Positions 56,769-64,000 of a DNA stretch of 64,000 nt are shown in pieces. Under the pieces are notes generated by a model that was given only the letters and a program-made list of their open reading frames with translations, made no database searches and was not told where the DNA came from. Position numbers and translations under genes: made by a program. Source of the stretch: Kangiella marina (GTDB lineage Bacteria > Pseudomonadota > Gammaproteobacteria > Enterobacterales > Kangiellaceae); the NCBI RefSeq assembly GCF_039541235.1, contig NZ_BAABFV010000002.1, forward strand, positions 372,001 to 436,000. Reading direction: 5' to 3'. Position 1 is the first letter of the stretch. Each line of letters begins with the position of its first letter.

Positions 56769-58259
56769 TTACTTAGAACGGTTAATCACGATTTGTGATA
56801 GCAATGGTACTGGGCGGCCCGTTGCACCTTTTTCAGCGCCAGACTTCCAAGCCGTACCTGCGATATCGATATGTGCCCAGCGGTATTTCTTAGTGAACTT
56901 CGACAGGAAGCAACCCGCGGTAATACTGCCAGCTGGCATGCCACCAAGGTTGGTGAAGTCGGCAACGTTACTCTTAAGTTGCTCGTGATACTCGTCCCAA
57001 ATGGGTAAACGCCAAACGCGGTCAGTTGCCATCTCGCTAGCGGTTTCAATTTCGTTCGCCAAGGCATTGTTGTTGCTCATGACGCCAGAAGCTTCGTGAC
57101 CCAGTGCGACGATAACAGCACCGGTTAAGGTTGCTACGTCAATCACAATCTCAGGATCGTACTTATCGATGTAAGTTAAAGCATCACAAAGTACTAAACG
57201 GCCTTCGGCATCGGTGTTTAAGATTTCGATGGTTTGACCTGATAAAGACGTTACCACATCACCCGGACGACTGGCTTTTCCACTAGGCATATTTTCAGCT
57301 GCAGCAACGACACCAATGACATTGATCGGTAAGCCCATTTCAGCAACCGATTTGATTAGGCCAAACACCGAGGCTGCACCGCCCATGTCGAACTTCATTT
57401 CGTCCATCTTGGCGCCAGGTTTTAAAGAGATACCGCCCGTATCGAAGGTAATACCTTTGCCCACGAATACGAGAGGCTTATCACCTTTTGTACCGCCGTT
57501 GTATTCCATGCAAATTAATTTGCCAGGTTCATCCGAGCCTTGTGAAACCGAGACAAATGCGCCGGCGCCCATCTCTTTTAATTCAGACTCATCAAGGATG
57601 TTTGTAGTGATGCTCGAATATTCTTTCGCCAACTCTTCAGCCTTATTCGCCAAGTAAGTTGGGTTACAGATGTTACCCGGTAGGTTCGCTAGATCACGCG
57701 TTAGGGCTTGGCCTGCTGTAATCGAGCATGCATGCTTAATCGCTTTTTCACCTTCCGGTAAATCCCCGCGAGACTCAATGAACAGGGTCATCTTGCGCAG
57801 TGGACGACGCGTTTCAGGCTTTTCACTTTTCAGTTGATCGAAAACGTATAAACTATCATTCGCTGCTTCTACCGCGAAGCGCACTTTCGAGTAAAGTTCT
57901 TGGCCTTTAACATTTAATAGAGGTAGTGAGTTGATCGCATCAGTCGCGCCCGTTTCGTTAAGTAACTTGATGACCTTACCGCAAATTTTCTTATATTTGA
58001 TGGCATCAAACTCGCGTTCTTTACCACAGCCAACCAACAAAACTCGGTCACAGCTTGTGCCTGGAACGCTATGAAGTAACAAAGTTTGTCCGAACTTACC
58101 TTCCATATCGCCACGCTTGACGATAGCGTTGATATAGCCTTCGCTAATGTCATCAATCTGCTGTGCTGGAGCAGACAGTTTACGAGATTCAAATACACCT
58201 ACGATTAAGCAACCTGTTTTTTGTTTTTCTGGGCTACCACTCTTTACAAAGAATTCCAT
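56769..58259 (-). CDS. pepA: Cytosol leucyl aminopeptidase PepA
   Basis: M17 aminopeptidase, also a Xer-site accessory DNA-binding protein in E. coli. Signature NTDAEGRLVL (~350), two-metal site in VGKGITFDTGGISLKPG and MKFDMGGAASVFG. 496 residues. First gene of the minus-strand pepA-holC set, divergent from lptFG with ~120 bp between. Confidence 0.96.
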   Translation of the reverse strand: MEFFVKSGSPEKQKTGCLIVGVFESRKLSAPAQQIDDISEGYINAIVKRGDMEGKFGQTLLLHSVPGTSCDRVLLVGCGKEREFDAIKYKKICGKVIKLLNETGATDAINSLPLLNVKGQELYSKVRFAVEAANDSLYVFDQLKSEKPETRRPLRKMTLFIESRGDLPEGEKAIKHACSITAGQALTRDLANLPGNICNPTYLANKAEELAKEYSSITTNILDESELKEMGAGAFVSVSQGSDEPGKLICMEYNGGTKGDKPLVFVGKGITFDTGGISLKPGAKMDEMKFDMGGAASVFGLIKSVAEMGLPINVIGVVAAAENMPSGKASRPGDVVTSLSGQTIEILNTDAEGRLVLCDALTYIDKYDPEIVIDVATLTGAVIVALGHEASGVMSNNNALANEIETASEMATDRVWRLPIWDEYHEQLKSNVADFTNLGGMPAGSITAGCFLSKFTKKYRWAHIDIAGTAWKSGAEKGATGRPVPLLSQIVINRSK

Positions 58260-58380
58260 AGATCACCTGCAAATTGTTAATTTTCGTTTATAATGCCGGT
58301 ATTGGCATAAACCGTGCCCATAGTTTAACTGATATTGCCATAAATACCAGTTTCTGGGCAGTCAACAGACTGAGAAAACC

Positions 58381-59490
58381 TTGATACTAAGTCGTTACTT
58401 AAACCGCGAAGTCTTTACCAGTACGCTCGCCATTTTGGGCGTGTTATTTGCTATTTTTATTAGCCAGCGCATTGTTAAGTATTTAGCCCAAGCGGCATCT
58501 GGCGACATTACGGGCACCATGGTTTGGCAAATGGTTTTGTTGTATTCACCAGTACTGCTTGGTTTTTTGTTGCCTCTCGCTTTTTTCTTAGGCTGCCTAC
58601 TGGCCTTTAGTCGCTTGTATGTGGATAGCGAAATGGCGGTGCTGCGCTCAGTGGGTGTCAGTGAGCGAAAGTTAATCAGTTTGTTAATTCCTATTGCCGT
58701 TATTGTGTCGCTTATCGGTGGTGCTGTAGCGTTGTGGTTGGCGCCAGTAGCGAATGAAACCACCTATCAAATACGAGACGAACACGCGAGTAAGCTAGAG
58801 CTGAGCATGCTTGAACCGGGTCGCTTTCAAATTTTTCAGGAAGGCGAAGGCGTGGTTTATGCGGACTCATCAGACAGCCCGAGTCATTTGGGTAATTTCT
58901 TCTTAGCGGAGTTGCCAGCAGAAAACAGCCCTTACACGCGAATCATTTCAGCTAAATCTGCTGAGCGTTACTATGATGAAGCTTTGGATAAAAACTTTCT
59001 TCAGCTCAATGATGGCCTGGTGTATGAACTGGATGCTGATAAAAATGTTCGTAAGATTACCGAGTTTGAACATTATTACGCGAGATTGGAAGCTGAGCGC
59101 TCGATTACGTCCCGTCGCAAAATCTCTGCAACACCGACCATGGAGTTGATTGAAACGGCTGACGGAAGCAGTTGGGCAGAACTTCATTGGCGACTGGCTG
59201 TACCTTTATCAGTGCCATTCTTATTATTCTTAGCGATTCCTTTGAGTCGGGTTAGGCCTCGAGAGGGCAAGTTTGCAAAAATGCTGCCTGCGCTGATGGT
59301 ATATATTGGTTACATCGTTCTGATTGTTGTGTTTAGGAAATGGGTAGAGGCTGAAAAAATCCCTGGCTGGCTTGGATTTATTCCTATTTATATTGTGATG
59401 GGGCTGCTCGCCGCTCGCCTCCTTTATGCGCATGGCCGTGCAAACACTAAAAATACTGGCACACCTTCTGCCGAAGGCGGTGACTCATGA
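58381..59490 (+). CDS. lptF: LPS export permease LptF
   Basis: Inner-membrane permease of the LptB2FGC extractor. Six helices in the 3+3 pattern (first three within ~1-125, last three from ~270) around a periplasmic jellyroll. Start TTG 58381 (ILSRYLNREVFTSTL), with a weak ribosome site. 369 residues. Its TGA overlaps the lptG start (ATGA at 59487). Confidence 0.94.
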   Translation: MILSRYLNREVFTSTLAILGVLFAIFISQRIVKYLAQAASGDITGTMVWQMVLLYSPVLLGFLLPLAFFLGCLLAFSRLYVDSEMAVLRSVGVSERKLISLLIPIAVIVSLIGGAVALWLAPVANETTYQIRDEHASKLELSMLEPGRFQIFQEGEGVVYADSSDSPSHLGNFFLAELPAENSPYTRIISAKSAERYYDEALDKNFLQLNDGLVYELDADKNVRKITEFEHYYARLEAERSITSRRKISATPTMELIETADGSSWAELHWRLAVPLSVPFLLFLAIPLSRVRPREGKFAKMLPALMVYIGYIVLIVVFRKWVEAEKIPGWLGFIPIYIVMGLLAARLLYAHGRANTKNTGTPSAEGGDS

Positions 59491-60596
59491 ATATCTTAAA
59501 GTTTTATATTGGCAAAACCATCTTAGCGACGTCTTTGATGACGTTGTTAACTTTGGCGGTTATTCGTGTACTGTTTGCGTTGATTGATGAGAGTGGGGAT
59601 TTCGATAAAGGGACTTACGCCTTTATCGATGGCTTGTCGTATTCGTTATTGCTGTCGCCACAGTATATTTATGAATTTTTCCCGATGGCGATTTTAATTG
59701 GTTCGATCGCTGGCTTAGGTATTTTAGCTTCTCGAAGCGAGCTGACGGTGATGCGAGCAGCCGGAAAAACCACTTGGCAAATTATTGGTGCAGCCTTGTC
59801 TTATGGTTTAATTCTGATCACATTCTCGGTTTTTCTCGGAGAATACGTTGCGCCTAAAACCACATTAATGGCGGAAAATCTTCGCAATAGAGCCTTGTAT
59901 GGTGAGCAGTTCGTCGATAGTAATCAAGGTTTGTGGCTCAAAGATGGCGCGAATATGGTGCATGTGGGTGAGGTCATAGGCGCCTCTCGCTTGAGTGATG
60001 TTACCGTGTATGAATTCAATCGAGATAATGAGCTGACAAAAATGATTCATGCCAAGTCAGCGGAACTGATTGGCAATTCTTGGTCGTTGAGACAAGGTAT
60101 CGTGACGCAGCTCGGAGCTACTCCGAGTGAAACGAATATTGGGAATAATAGTGACCAGCGTTTTGATAAAGTTGAGCGCTTACCGTTTACGGAAAAAGAG
60201 TGGCAAACCGGTATTAGTCTGGATAATTTGTCGGCCCTCAGCGTTGACCCAGAAAACATGAATATCGTTAATCTTTATCAATATCGTAGCTATTTGGCGA
60301 GCAATGGACTTGATACCAAAAATTACGACTTGGCATTTTGGCAGAAGGTGATTCAACCGATTAGTACCGCAGTCATGATTATTTTGGCAGCGTCCTTTAT
60401 CTTCGGACCAATGAGAAGCGTATCGATGGGCGCGAGGGTGTTGGTTGGTGTGCTGACCGGTATGGTTTACTTCTTTGCCGTACGATCGTTTGGCCCAGTC
60501 AGCCTTGTCGCGGGGGTCCCCGCATTTTTAGGAGCTTTAATGCCGCCACTGATTTTTGCAGTCGCGGCATGGTATCTACTCAGAAGGGCGGGATAG
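59487..60596 (+). CDS. lptG: LPS export permease LptG
   Basis: Partner of LptF, same 3+3 helices with a periplasmic domain. Begins NILKFYIGKTILATSLMTLL and ends FLGALMPPLIFAVAAWYLL. 369 residues. The translational overlap with lptF assures stoichiometric synthesis. A hairpin terminator overlaps its stop. Confidence 0.95.
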   Translation: MNILKFYIGKTILATSLMTLLTLAVIRVLFALIDESGDFDKGTYAFIDGLSYSLLLSPQYIYEFFPMAILIGSIAGLGILASRSELTVMRAAGKTTWQIIGAALSYGLILITFSVFLGEYVAPKTTLMAENLRNRALYGEQFVDSNQGLWLKDGANMVHVGEVIGASRLSDVTVYEFNRDNELTKMIHAKSAELIGNSWSLRQGIVTQLGATPSETNIGNNSDQRFDKVERLPFTEKEWQTGISLDNLSALSVDPENMNIVNLYQYRSYLASNGLDTKNYDLAFWQKVIQPISTAVMIILAASFIFGPMRSVSMGARVLVGVLTGMVYFFAVRSFGPVSLVAGVPAFLGALMPPLIFAVAAWYLLRRAG

Positions 60597-60612
60597 GGTT
60601 CTATCCCTTCTT
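60582..60612. terminator. Terminator after lptG
   Basis: GGGATAG (60590-60596), loop GGTT, CTATCCC (60601-60607), then TTCTT; the outer AGAAGGG can extend the stem. It covers the lptG stop and faces a convergent gene at 60630. Confidence 0.6.
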
Positions 60613-60629
60613 GAGGCTGGATATAATTA

Positions 60630-61778
60630 TTAGCTTGGTGGAGTATATTGTTGCGAATTATCTTCAACTAGCAATTCAAAACTGTTCTCAGCATGCCCTT
60701 TAAGTTTGCTGGTTGCTGCTGTAACTGATACTTCTTTTAGGAAACTTTTATATCTACTGTTTTGGCTTTTGGCCAGAACTTTACATAGCCAAGCTGCCCC
60801 GTCCGCCATATAACTTTTTTCAGTATTTCTCTCTTCCCATACTTTATCAGCTACCAAGTCTAATGATTCCTGAGATAATTCATCAACTTGATTATAAAGT
60901 TTTTCTGCTATATCCCTTATCGTTCGTCCATTTTTCACACTCAGTAACTTTTCCACTTCTGCTGGGGAGAAGCTACCCTTATCAAGGGAAGGAATAACTC
61001 TATATAAATATAAGCTACCTCCAGCTCCTTTAATAAGTTGTAATTCCCCAAGGCTCCCATAAAAATAAGTGGTATAGGGCTTTCTTCTAGACCAAAAGCT
61101 ATATGCTGTTTCCTTAACTGAGTCTGGTTCTCCTAGCTTTCCTTTAATTAGGCTAGCGCTTTCTCCTTCAGAGAGGTTAAGAAACTTTTCTTGCTTAGAT
61201 AATTCTTCGTCAGAATCAGTACTACTGATAGCTGCTTTTTGTGAGGGTGCTAGTTGCTTTCGATATTGCTCTACGTCGACACCAGCTTCATACTCTTCAT
61301 AGAGCTCAGTTTGTTTGTTCCCCATAGAATCTTCAAGCCATAACGCTGTGTATTCTTCTGAGAGGAAACCTTTTACTAGATAGTTCTGCTTTGGCTTTGG
61401 GGAAAACGTAATCGTCTTTTCAATGCTAAAGTCATCTCCAAACATGGCTTGTACAGGAGCAGCATAAACCACTCTAGCAACCAGCTTTAAGGTGACTTCG
61501 TTAGCAGGAACTTCACGCTGAAAACCTCGGGTTATCAAATTAGAACCTTGACCGTAGGTAGCTCCACGTGTGGCAGTAATAGTGTTCTCTACCTCTTGTC
61601 CGTTCACTTCCTCTACCGCATACATAAAAGCCTTGCTAATTGACTGTCTCTCTGAGGTATCAACTATTATGGCTGAGTCTCCAGAATAGCCCCCGAAATA
61701 ACTCTCTTTTTTAGCGTATTGTGGTGCGCATGATGCTAAAAGAAATGCTGAAATAAGTAAGATTATCGTTTTTCTCAT
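60630..61778 (-). CDS. Hypothetical lipoprotein with BamE/SmpA-like segment
   Basis: A 382-residue predicted lipoprotein, lipobox LLASC (Cys17). I start at ATG 61778 after GAGGG; the ATG at 61790 lies upstream of this site. Two regions: a beta-rich N-terminal half (IIVDTSERQSISKAF, RATYGQGSNLI) and a segment FLNLSEGESASLIKGKLGEP, then SVKETAYSFW, like the SmpA/OmlA fold that includes BamE. No named family. Convergent with lptG. Confidence 0.65.
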   Translation of the reverse strand: MRKTIILLISAFLLASCAPQYAKKESYFGGYSGDSAIIVDTSERQSISKAFMYAVEEVNGQEVENTITATRGATYGQGSNLITRGFQREVPANEVTLKLVARVVYAAPVQAMFGDDFSIEKTITFSPKPKQNYLVKGFLSEEYTALWLEDSMGNKQTELYEEYEAGVDVEQYRKQLAPSQKAAISSTDSDEELSKQEKFLNLSEGESASLIKGKLGEPDSVKETAYSFWSRRKPYTTYFYGSLGELQLIKGAGGSLYLYRVIPSLDKGSFSPAEVEKLLSVKNGRTIRDIAEKLYNQVDELSQESLDLVADKVWEERNTEKSYMADGAAWLCKVLAKSQNSRYKSFLKEVSVTAATSKLKGHAENSFELLVEDNSQQYTPPS

Positions 61779-61805
61779 GTGATCCCTCATTATTATAATG
61801 AATGT

Positions 61806-62297
61806 TTATTTAATTTTGTCAGTTCCAGGTTTAGCTTTTTCAGGTAAAGCAACCACTCGTGTATTGGTCAAAATATCGTGCCAGCCAAGTCTTTTCTTAG
61901 TGAATGGACTGATAATCATGCCAAGGCCAAGTACCGAAGTAATGGCTCTAAACAACGCGGCTCCAAAGGTAACTGGTTTGCCGTTATCTTGAACCAGCAT
62001 AATTTTCCAAGCACTCATCCCTACCGTCTGGCCGTAGCGGACGTGCGAGCCGACAAAGTATAGTAGCAATAGTAGCGTCGGGAACAATGAATAGATTTGG
62101 TAGGTTAGAGAGTCCTGCCAACCCGTTTCAATATTCATATCTTCAACGCCTAGCATCCAGTGAATCAGTGGGAACGTGAATAACCCCCACAAGAACCATA
62201 TTGCGATGCTGATTAAAATATCATACAACCAAGCGCCCAGTTTTTTGGTAATCGGTGCTGGTGTGGTTATAAGTGATTGTGCTGTATTTTTTGTCAT
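61806..62297 (-). CDS. RDD-family membrane protein
   Basis: A 163-residue protein with four hydrophobic segments and the RDD-type features (GAWLYDILISIAIWFLWGL; YGQTVGMSAWKIMLVQDNG; RRLGWHDILTNTRVV-like C terminus). RDD proteins are small membrane proteins of uncertain role, some involved in ion transport. 27 bp upstream of the lipoprotein gene; the two may be co-transcribed. Confidence 0.82.
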   Translation of the reverse strand: MTKNTAQSLITTPAPITKKLGAWLYDILISIAIWFLWGLFTFPLIHWMLGVEDMNIETGWQDSLTYQIYSLFPTLLLLLYFVGSHVRYGQTVGMSAWKIMLVQDNGKPVTFGAALFRAITSVLGLGMIISPFTKKRLGWHDILTNTRVVALPEKAKPGTDKIK

Positions 62298-62316
62298 GGC
62301 TAAAGGCAGTTATGTC

Positions 62317-62396
62317 GTCATTCCCGCGAAGGCGGGAATCTTATAATAAATAAAGTGGATCTGTAGTCGTTAGATTCCCACCTTTGCGGGAATGAC
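62317..62396. repeat. MITE-like GTCA...TGAC palindromic repeat, copy 2
   Basis: Bounded by GTCATTCCCGC and GCGGGAATGAC. Two hairpins, TTCCCGC/GCGGGAA (loop GAAG) and a second with TTCCC/GGGAA, separated by a spacer with CTGTAGTC as in the copy at 11121. It lies in the 239-bp gap between divergent genes. Confidence 0.7.
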
Positions 62397-62536
62397 AGAA
62401 TAAGGGCGCTAGTCTAGCAAAACAGGGCTCTGTAGACTAGCTGAAACACTCTTTTACAGCATTTCAATCGCACCGCTTTCATCAATAAGTTATTCCTGAT
62501 ATAAAAGGTGCATTGTTTGCTGAGTAGGTTTGAATA

Positions 62537-64000
62537 ATGACATTAACAAAAACATTAATGGTTTCCGGCGCTTTATTGGCCAGTAGTATCACCGCGGTAG
62601 CCGGTGAGGATCATAGCCAATGGCTAGATGATTTCTTTCAAGAGGTGCAGGAGTATCGTCAGTCGCAAAACCCTGTATGGGCAGCTCGTGAGGGTGATGA
62701 GAGTGCGAAAGGAAAATTACGCGACGTCAGTCCTGAGGCATATGCTGATCGTAAAGTGAAGTTATTAGAACTTATCAAGGAACTAGAGAGTATCAAGCGT
62801 GACAATCTGCTCCAAGACGAGCAGATTAGTTACGACATGATGATGACCCAGTTGAAACAAGACGTGGCTGAGGTAGATTTTAAAGCGTACCAAATGCCGC
62901 TAACGTCAGAGTATGGCTTCCATGCACAGACAACTAATCTAGCCAATGCTTTCCGCTTTAGAACCGCGGACGATTATCAGGATTACATCGCCTTGTTGGA
63001 AGCGATACCGACGTTTTTCCAGCAAAATGTGTCCAACATGCGCAATGGAATAAAGCGTGGTTTTACAGTACCAAGAGCAGTACTAGATGGTTACAGCGAT
63101 AGTATTAGCGTGTATATCAAAGATGATCCTAAAGAAACGGTTTGGTACCGACCTTTTAATAATATGCCGGATACCTTAAGTACGGAAGATCAGGCTGTTT
63201 TGCAGAAAAAAGCAGCTAAGGTGATTTCTAATAAGGTTTTACCACAATACCAAGCGTATCTGACATTCTTTGAAGATGAATACCTTCCTGCGGCGAAAAA
63301 GAGTATTGCCGCATATGACTTCCCAGATGGAAAGGCTTACTACCAAAATCAGATTAAACATTACACAACCTTGGATTTATCGCCAGATGAGATTCATGAG
63401 ATTGGTCTAAAAGAAGTTGCCAGAATCCGCAAAGAAATGGAGGAGGTCATTGAGACCACGGGCTTTGAGGGTTCTTTCGAGGAGTTTTTGCACTTCTTAC
63501 GAACTGATGAGCAGTTTTATGCAAAAACACCTGAGGAGCTGTTAAAAGAAGCAGCTTACATGTCAAAAAAGATGGATCATCAGCTTCCTAAGTTTTTCGG
63601 CAAATTACCGCGCCAACCCTACGGCGTTGTGCCTGTACCAGAGGAGATTGCACCGAAGTACACGACTGGTCGTTACTCAGGGGCTCCTATCGATAGTGAT
63701 CGTGCAGGAGAGTACTGGGTGAATACCTATGCCTTAGAGAAGCGTCCATTGTACAATTTAGAAGCCCTCACCTTACACGAGGCGGTTCCGGGTCACCATT
63801 TACAGACCGCTTTGGCCCAAGAGCTAACGCACTTACCCAAGTTCCGTCAAAACACTTATATTTCAGCATTTGGTGAAGGGTGGGGGTTATACAGCGAGAA
63901 GCTGGGGCTAGAAGCCGGCTTTTATGAGGATCCCTACAGTAATTTCGGCCGATTAACTTATGAAATGTGGCGCGCTATGCGACTGGTTGTGGATACAGGC
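62537..64000 (+). CDS. DUF885-family protein, 3' end beyond the window
   Basis: The first 488 residues of a DUF885 protein; the frame is open to the right edge. Signal peptide 1-22 (ending TAVAG) implies periplasmic export. The metallopeptidase-like motif HEAVPGHHLQ starts at residue 414 and GEGWGLYSEKLG at 446, both conserved in DUF885. Members resemble carboxypeptidase-Taq-like gluzincins and are thought to be peptidases. Total length of homologues is near 600, so about 100 residues are missing. Confidence 0.88.
   Translation, partial: MTLTKTLMVSGALLASSITAVAGEDHSQWLDDFFQEVQEYRQSQNPVWAAREGDESAKGKLRDVSPEAYADRKVKLLELIKELESIKRDNLLQDEQISYDMMMTQLKQDVAEVDFKAYQMPLTSEYGFHAQTTNLANAFRFRTADDYQDYIALLEAIPTFFQQNVSNMRNGIKRGFTVPRAVLDGYSDSISVYIKDDPKETVWYRPFNNMPDTLSTEDQAVLQKKAAKVISNKVLPQYQAYLTFFEDEYLPAAKKSIAAYDFPDGKAYYQNQIKHYTTLDLSPDEIHEIGLKEVARIRKEMEEVIETTGFEGSFEEFLHFLRTDEQFYAKTPEELLKEAAYMSKKMDHQLPKFFGKLPRQPYGVVPVPEEIAPKYTTGRYSGAPIDSDRAGEYWVNTYALEKRPLYNLEALTLHEAVPGHHLQTALAQELTHLPKFRQNTYISAFGEGWGLYSEKLGLEAGFYEDPYSNFGRLTYEMWRAMRLVVDTG

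Overview
The window is bacterial chromosome from a gammaproteobacterium. Housekeeping gene order matches that group throughout: yebC-ruvCA, ruvB-ybgC-tolQRAB-pal-cpoB-queE-queC, ndk-rlmN-pilW-rodZ-ispG-hisS-yfgM-bamB-der, xseA/guaB-guaA-tadA, and pepA-holC(-valS) divergent from lptFG. The DNA is moderately AT-leaning by eye, and aspartate kinase is fused to diaminopimelate decarboxylase. A marine Kangiella-like organism is my best guess, made from memory of gene order and not from a search. I found no rRNA, tRNA, CRISPR array, transposase or prophage gene.

Layout. 1-9.0 kb: patatin (cut by the left edge), lytic transglycosylase and proS on the minus strand; a small lipoprotein; an amidohydrolase; dapE; two VOC proteins; and a two-domain acyltransferase resembling the ornithine-lipid synthase OlsF. 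9.2-13.7 kb: aspS, yebC, ruvC, ruvA. 13.7-23.3 kb: an accessory block that separates ruvA from ruvB. It holds a Sel1-repeat protein with a TonB-plug-like N terminus, a CPBP protease, small membrane proteins, an RRM protein, a VF530 protein, two lipoproteins and the ABC-F ATPase yheS. 23.5-31.9 kb: ruvB, the Tol-Pal envelope machine, and queE/queC for queuosine. 32-43 kb: a BsuPI-like secreted protein, ndk, rlmN, pilW, rodZ, ispG, hisS, yfgM, bamB, der. 43-48.6 kb: xseA (minus), guaB, guaA, tadA. 48.6-51.3 kb: lysAC behind a lysine-rich leader peptide. 51.4-62.3 kb: valS, a methyltransferase, a DUF6498-type protein, holC and pepA on the minus strand; lptFG on the plus strand; a lipoprotein and an RDD protein on the minus strand. 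62.5 kb to the end: a DUF885 protein cut by the right edge.

Two observations stand out. First, lysAC is preceded by a short ORF with three Lys-Lys pairs. It overlaps RNA segments that can pair in two mutually exclusive ways ahead of a strong terminator, the classical design of ribosome-mediated attenuation, here apparently sensing lysine. Second, at least six intergenic gaps carry a hairpin element with constant sequence blocks (GTTAAA, then TCAyTwAC-loop-GTwArCTC). Its long stems differ completely in sequence between copies but stay complementary, so the structure and not the stem sequence is conserved. Two further multi-hairpin elements, a MITE-like pair and several REP-like palindromes make the intergenic DNA unusually rich in structure.

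Start codons were moved inward from the longest ORF wherever a Shine-Dalgarno sequence or family alignment favoured it (dapE, both VOC genes, ruvA, tolQ, pal, ndk, rlmN, guaB, lysAC, the 60.6 kb lipoprotein).
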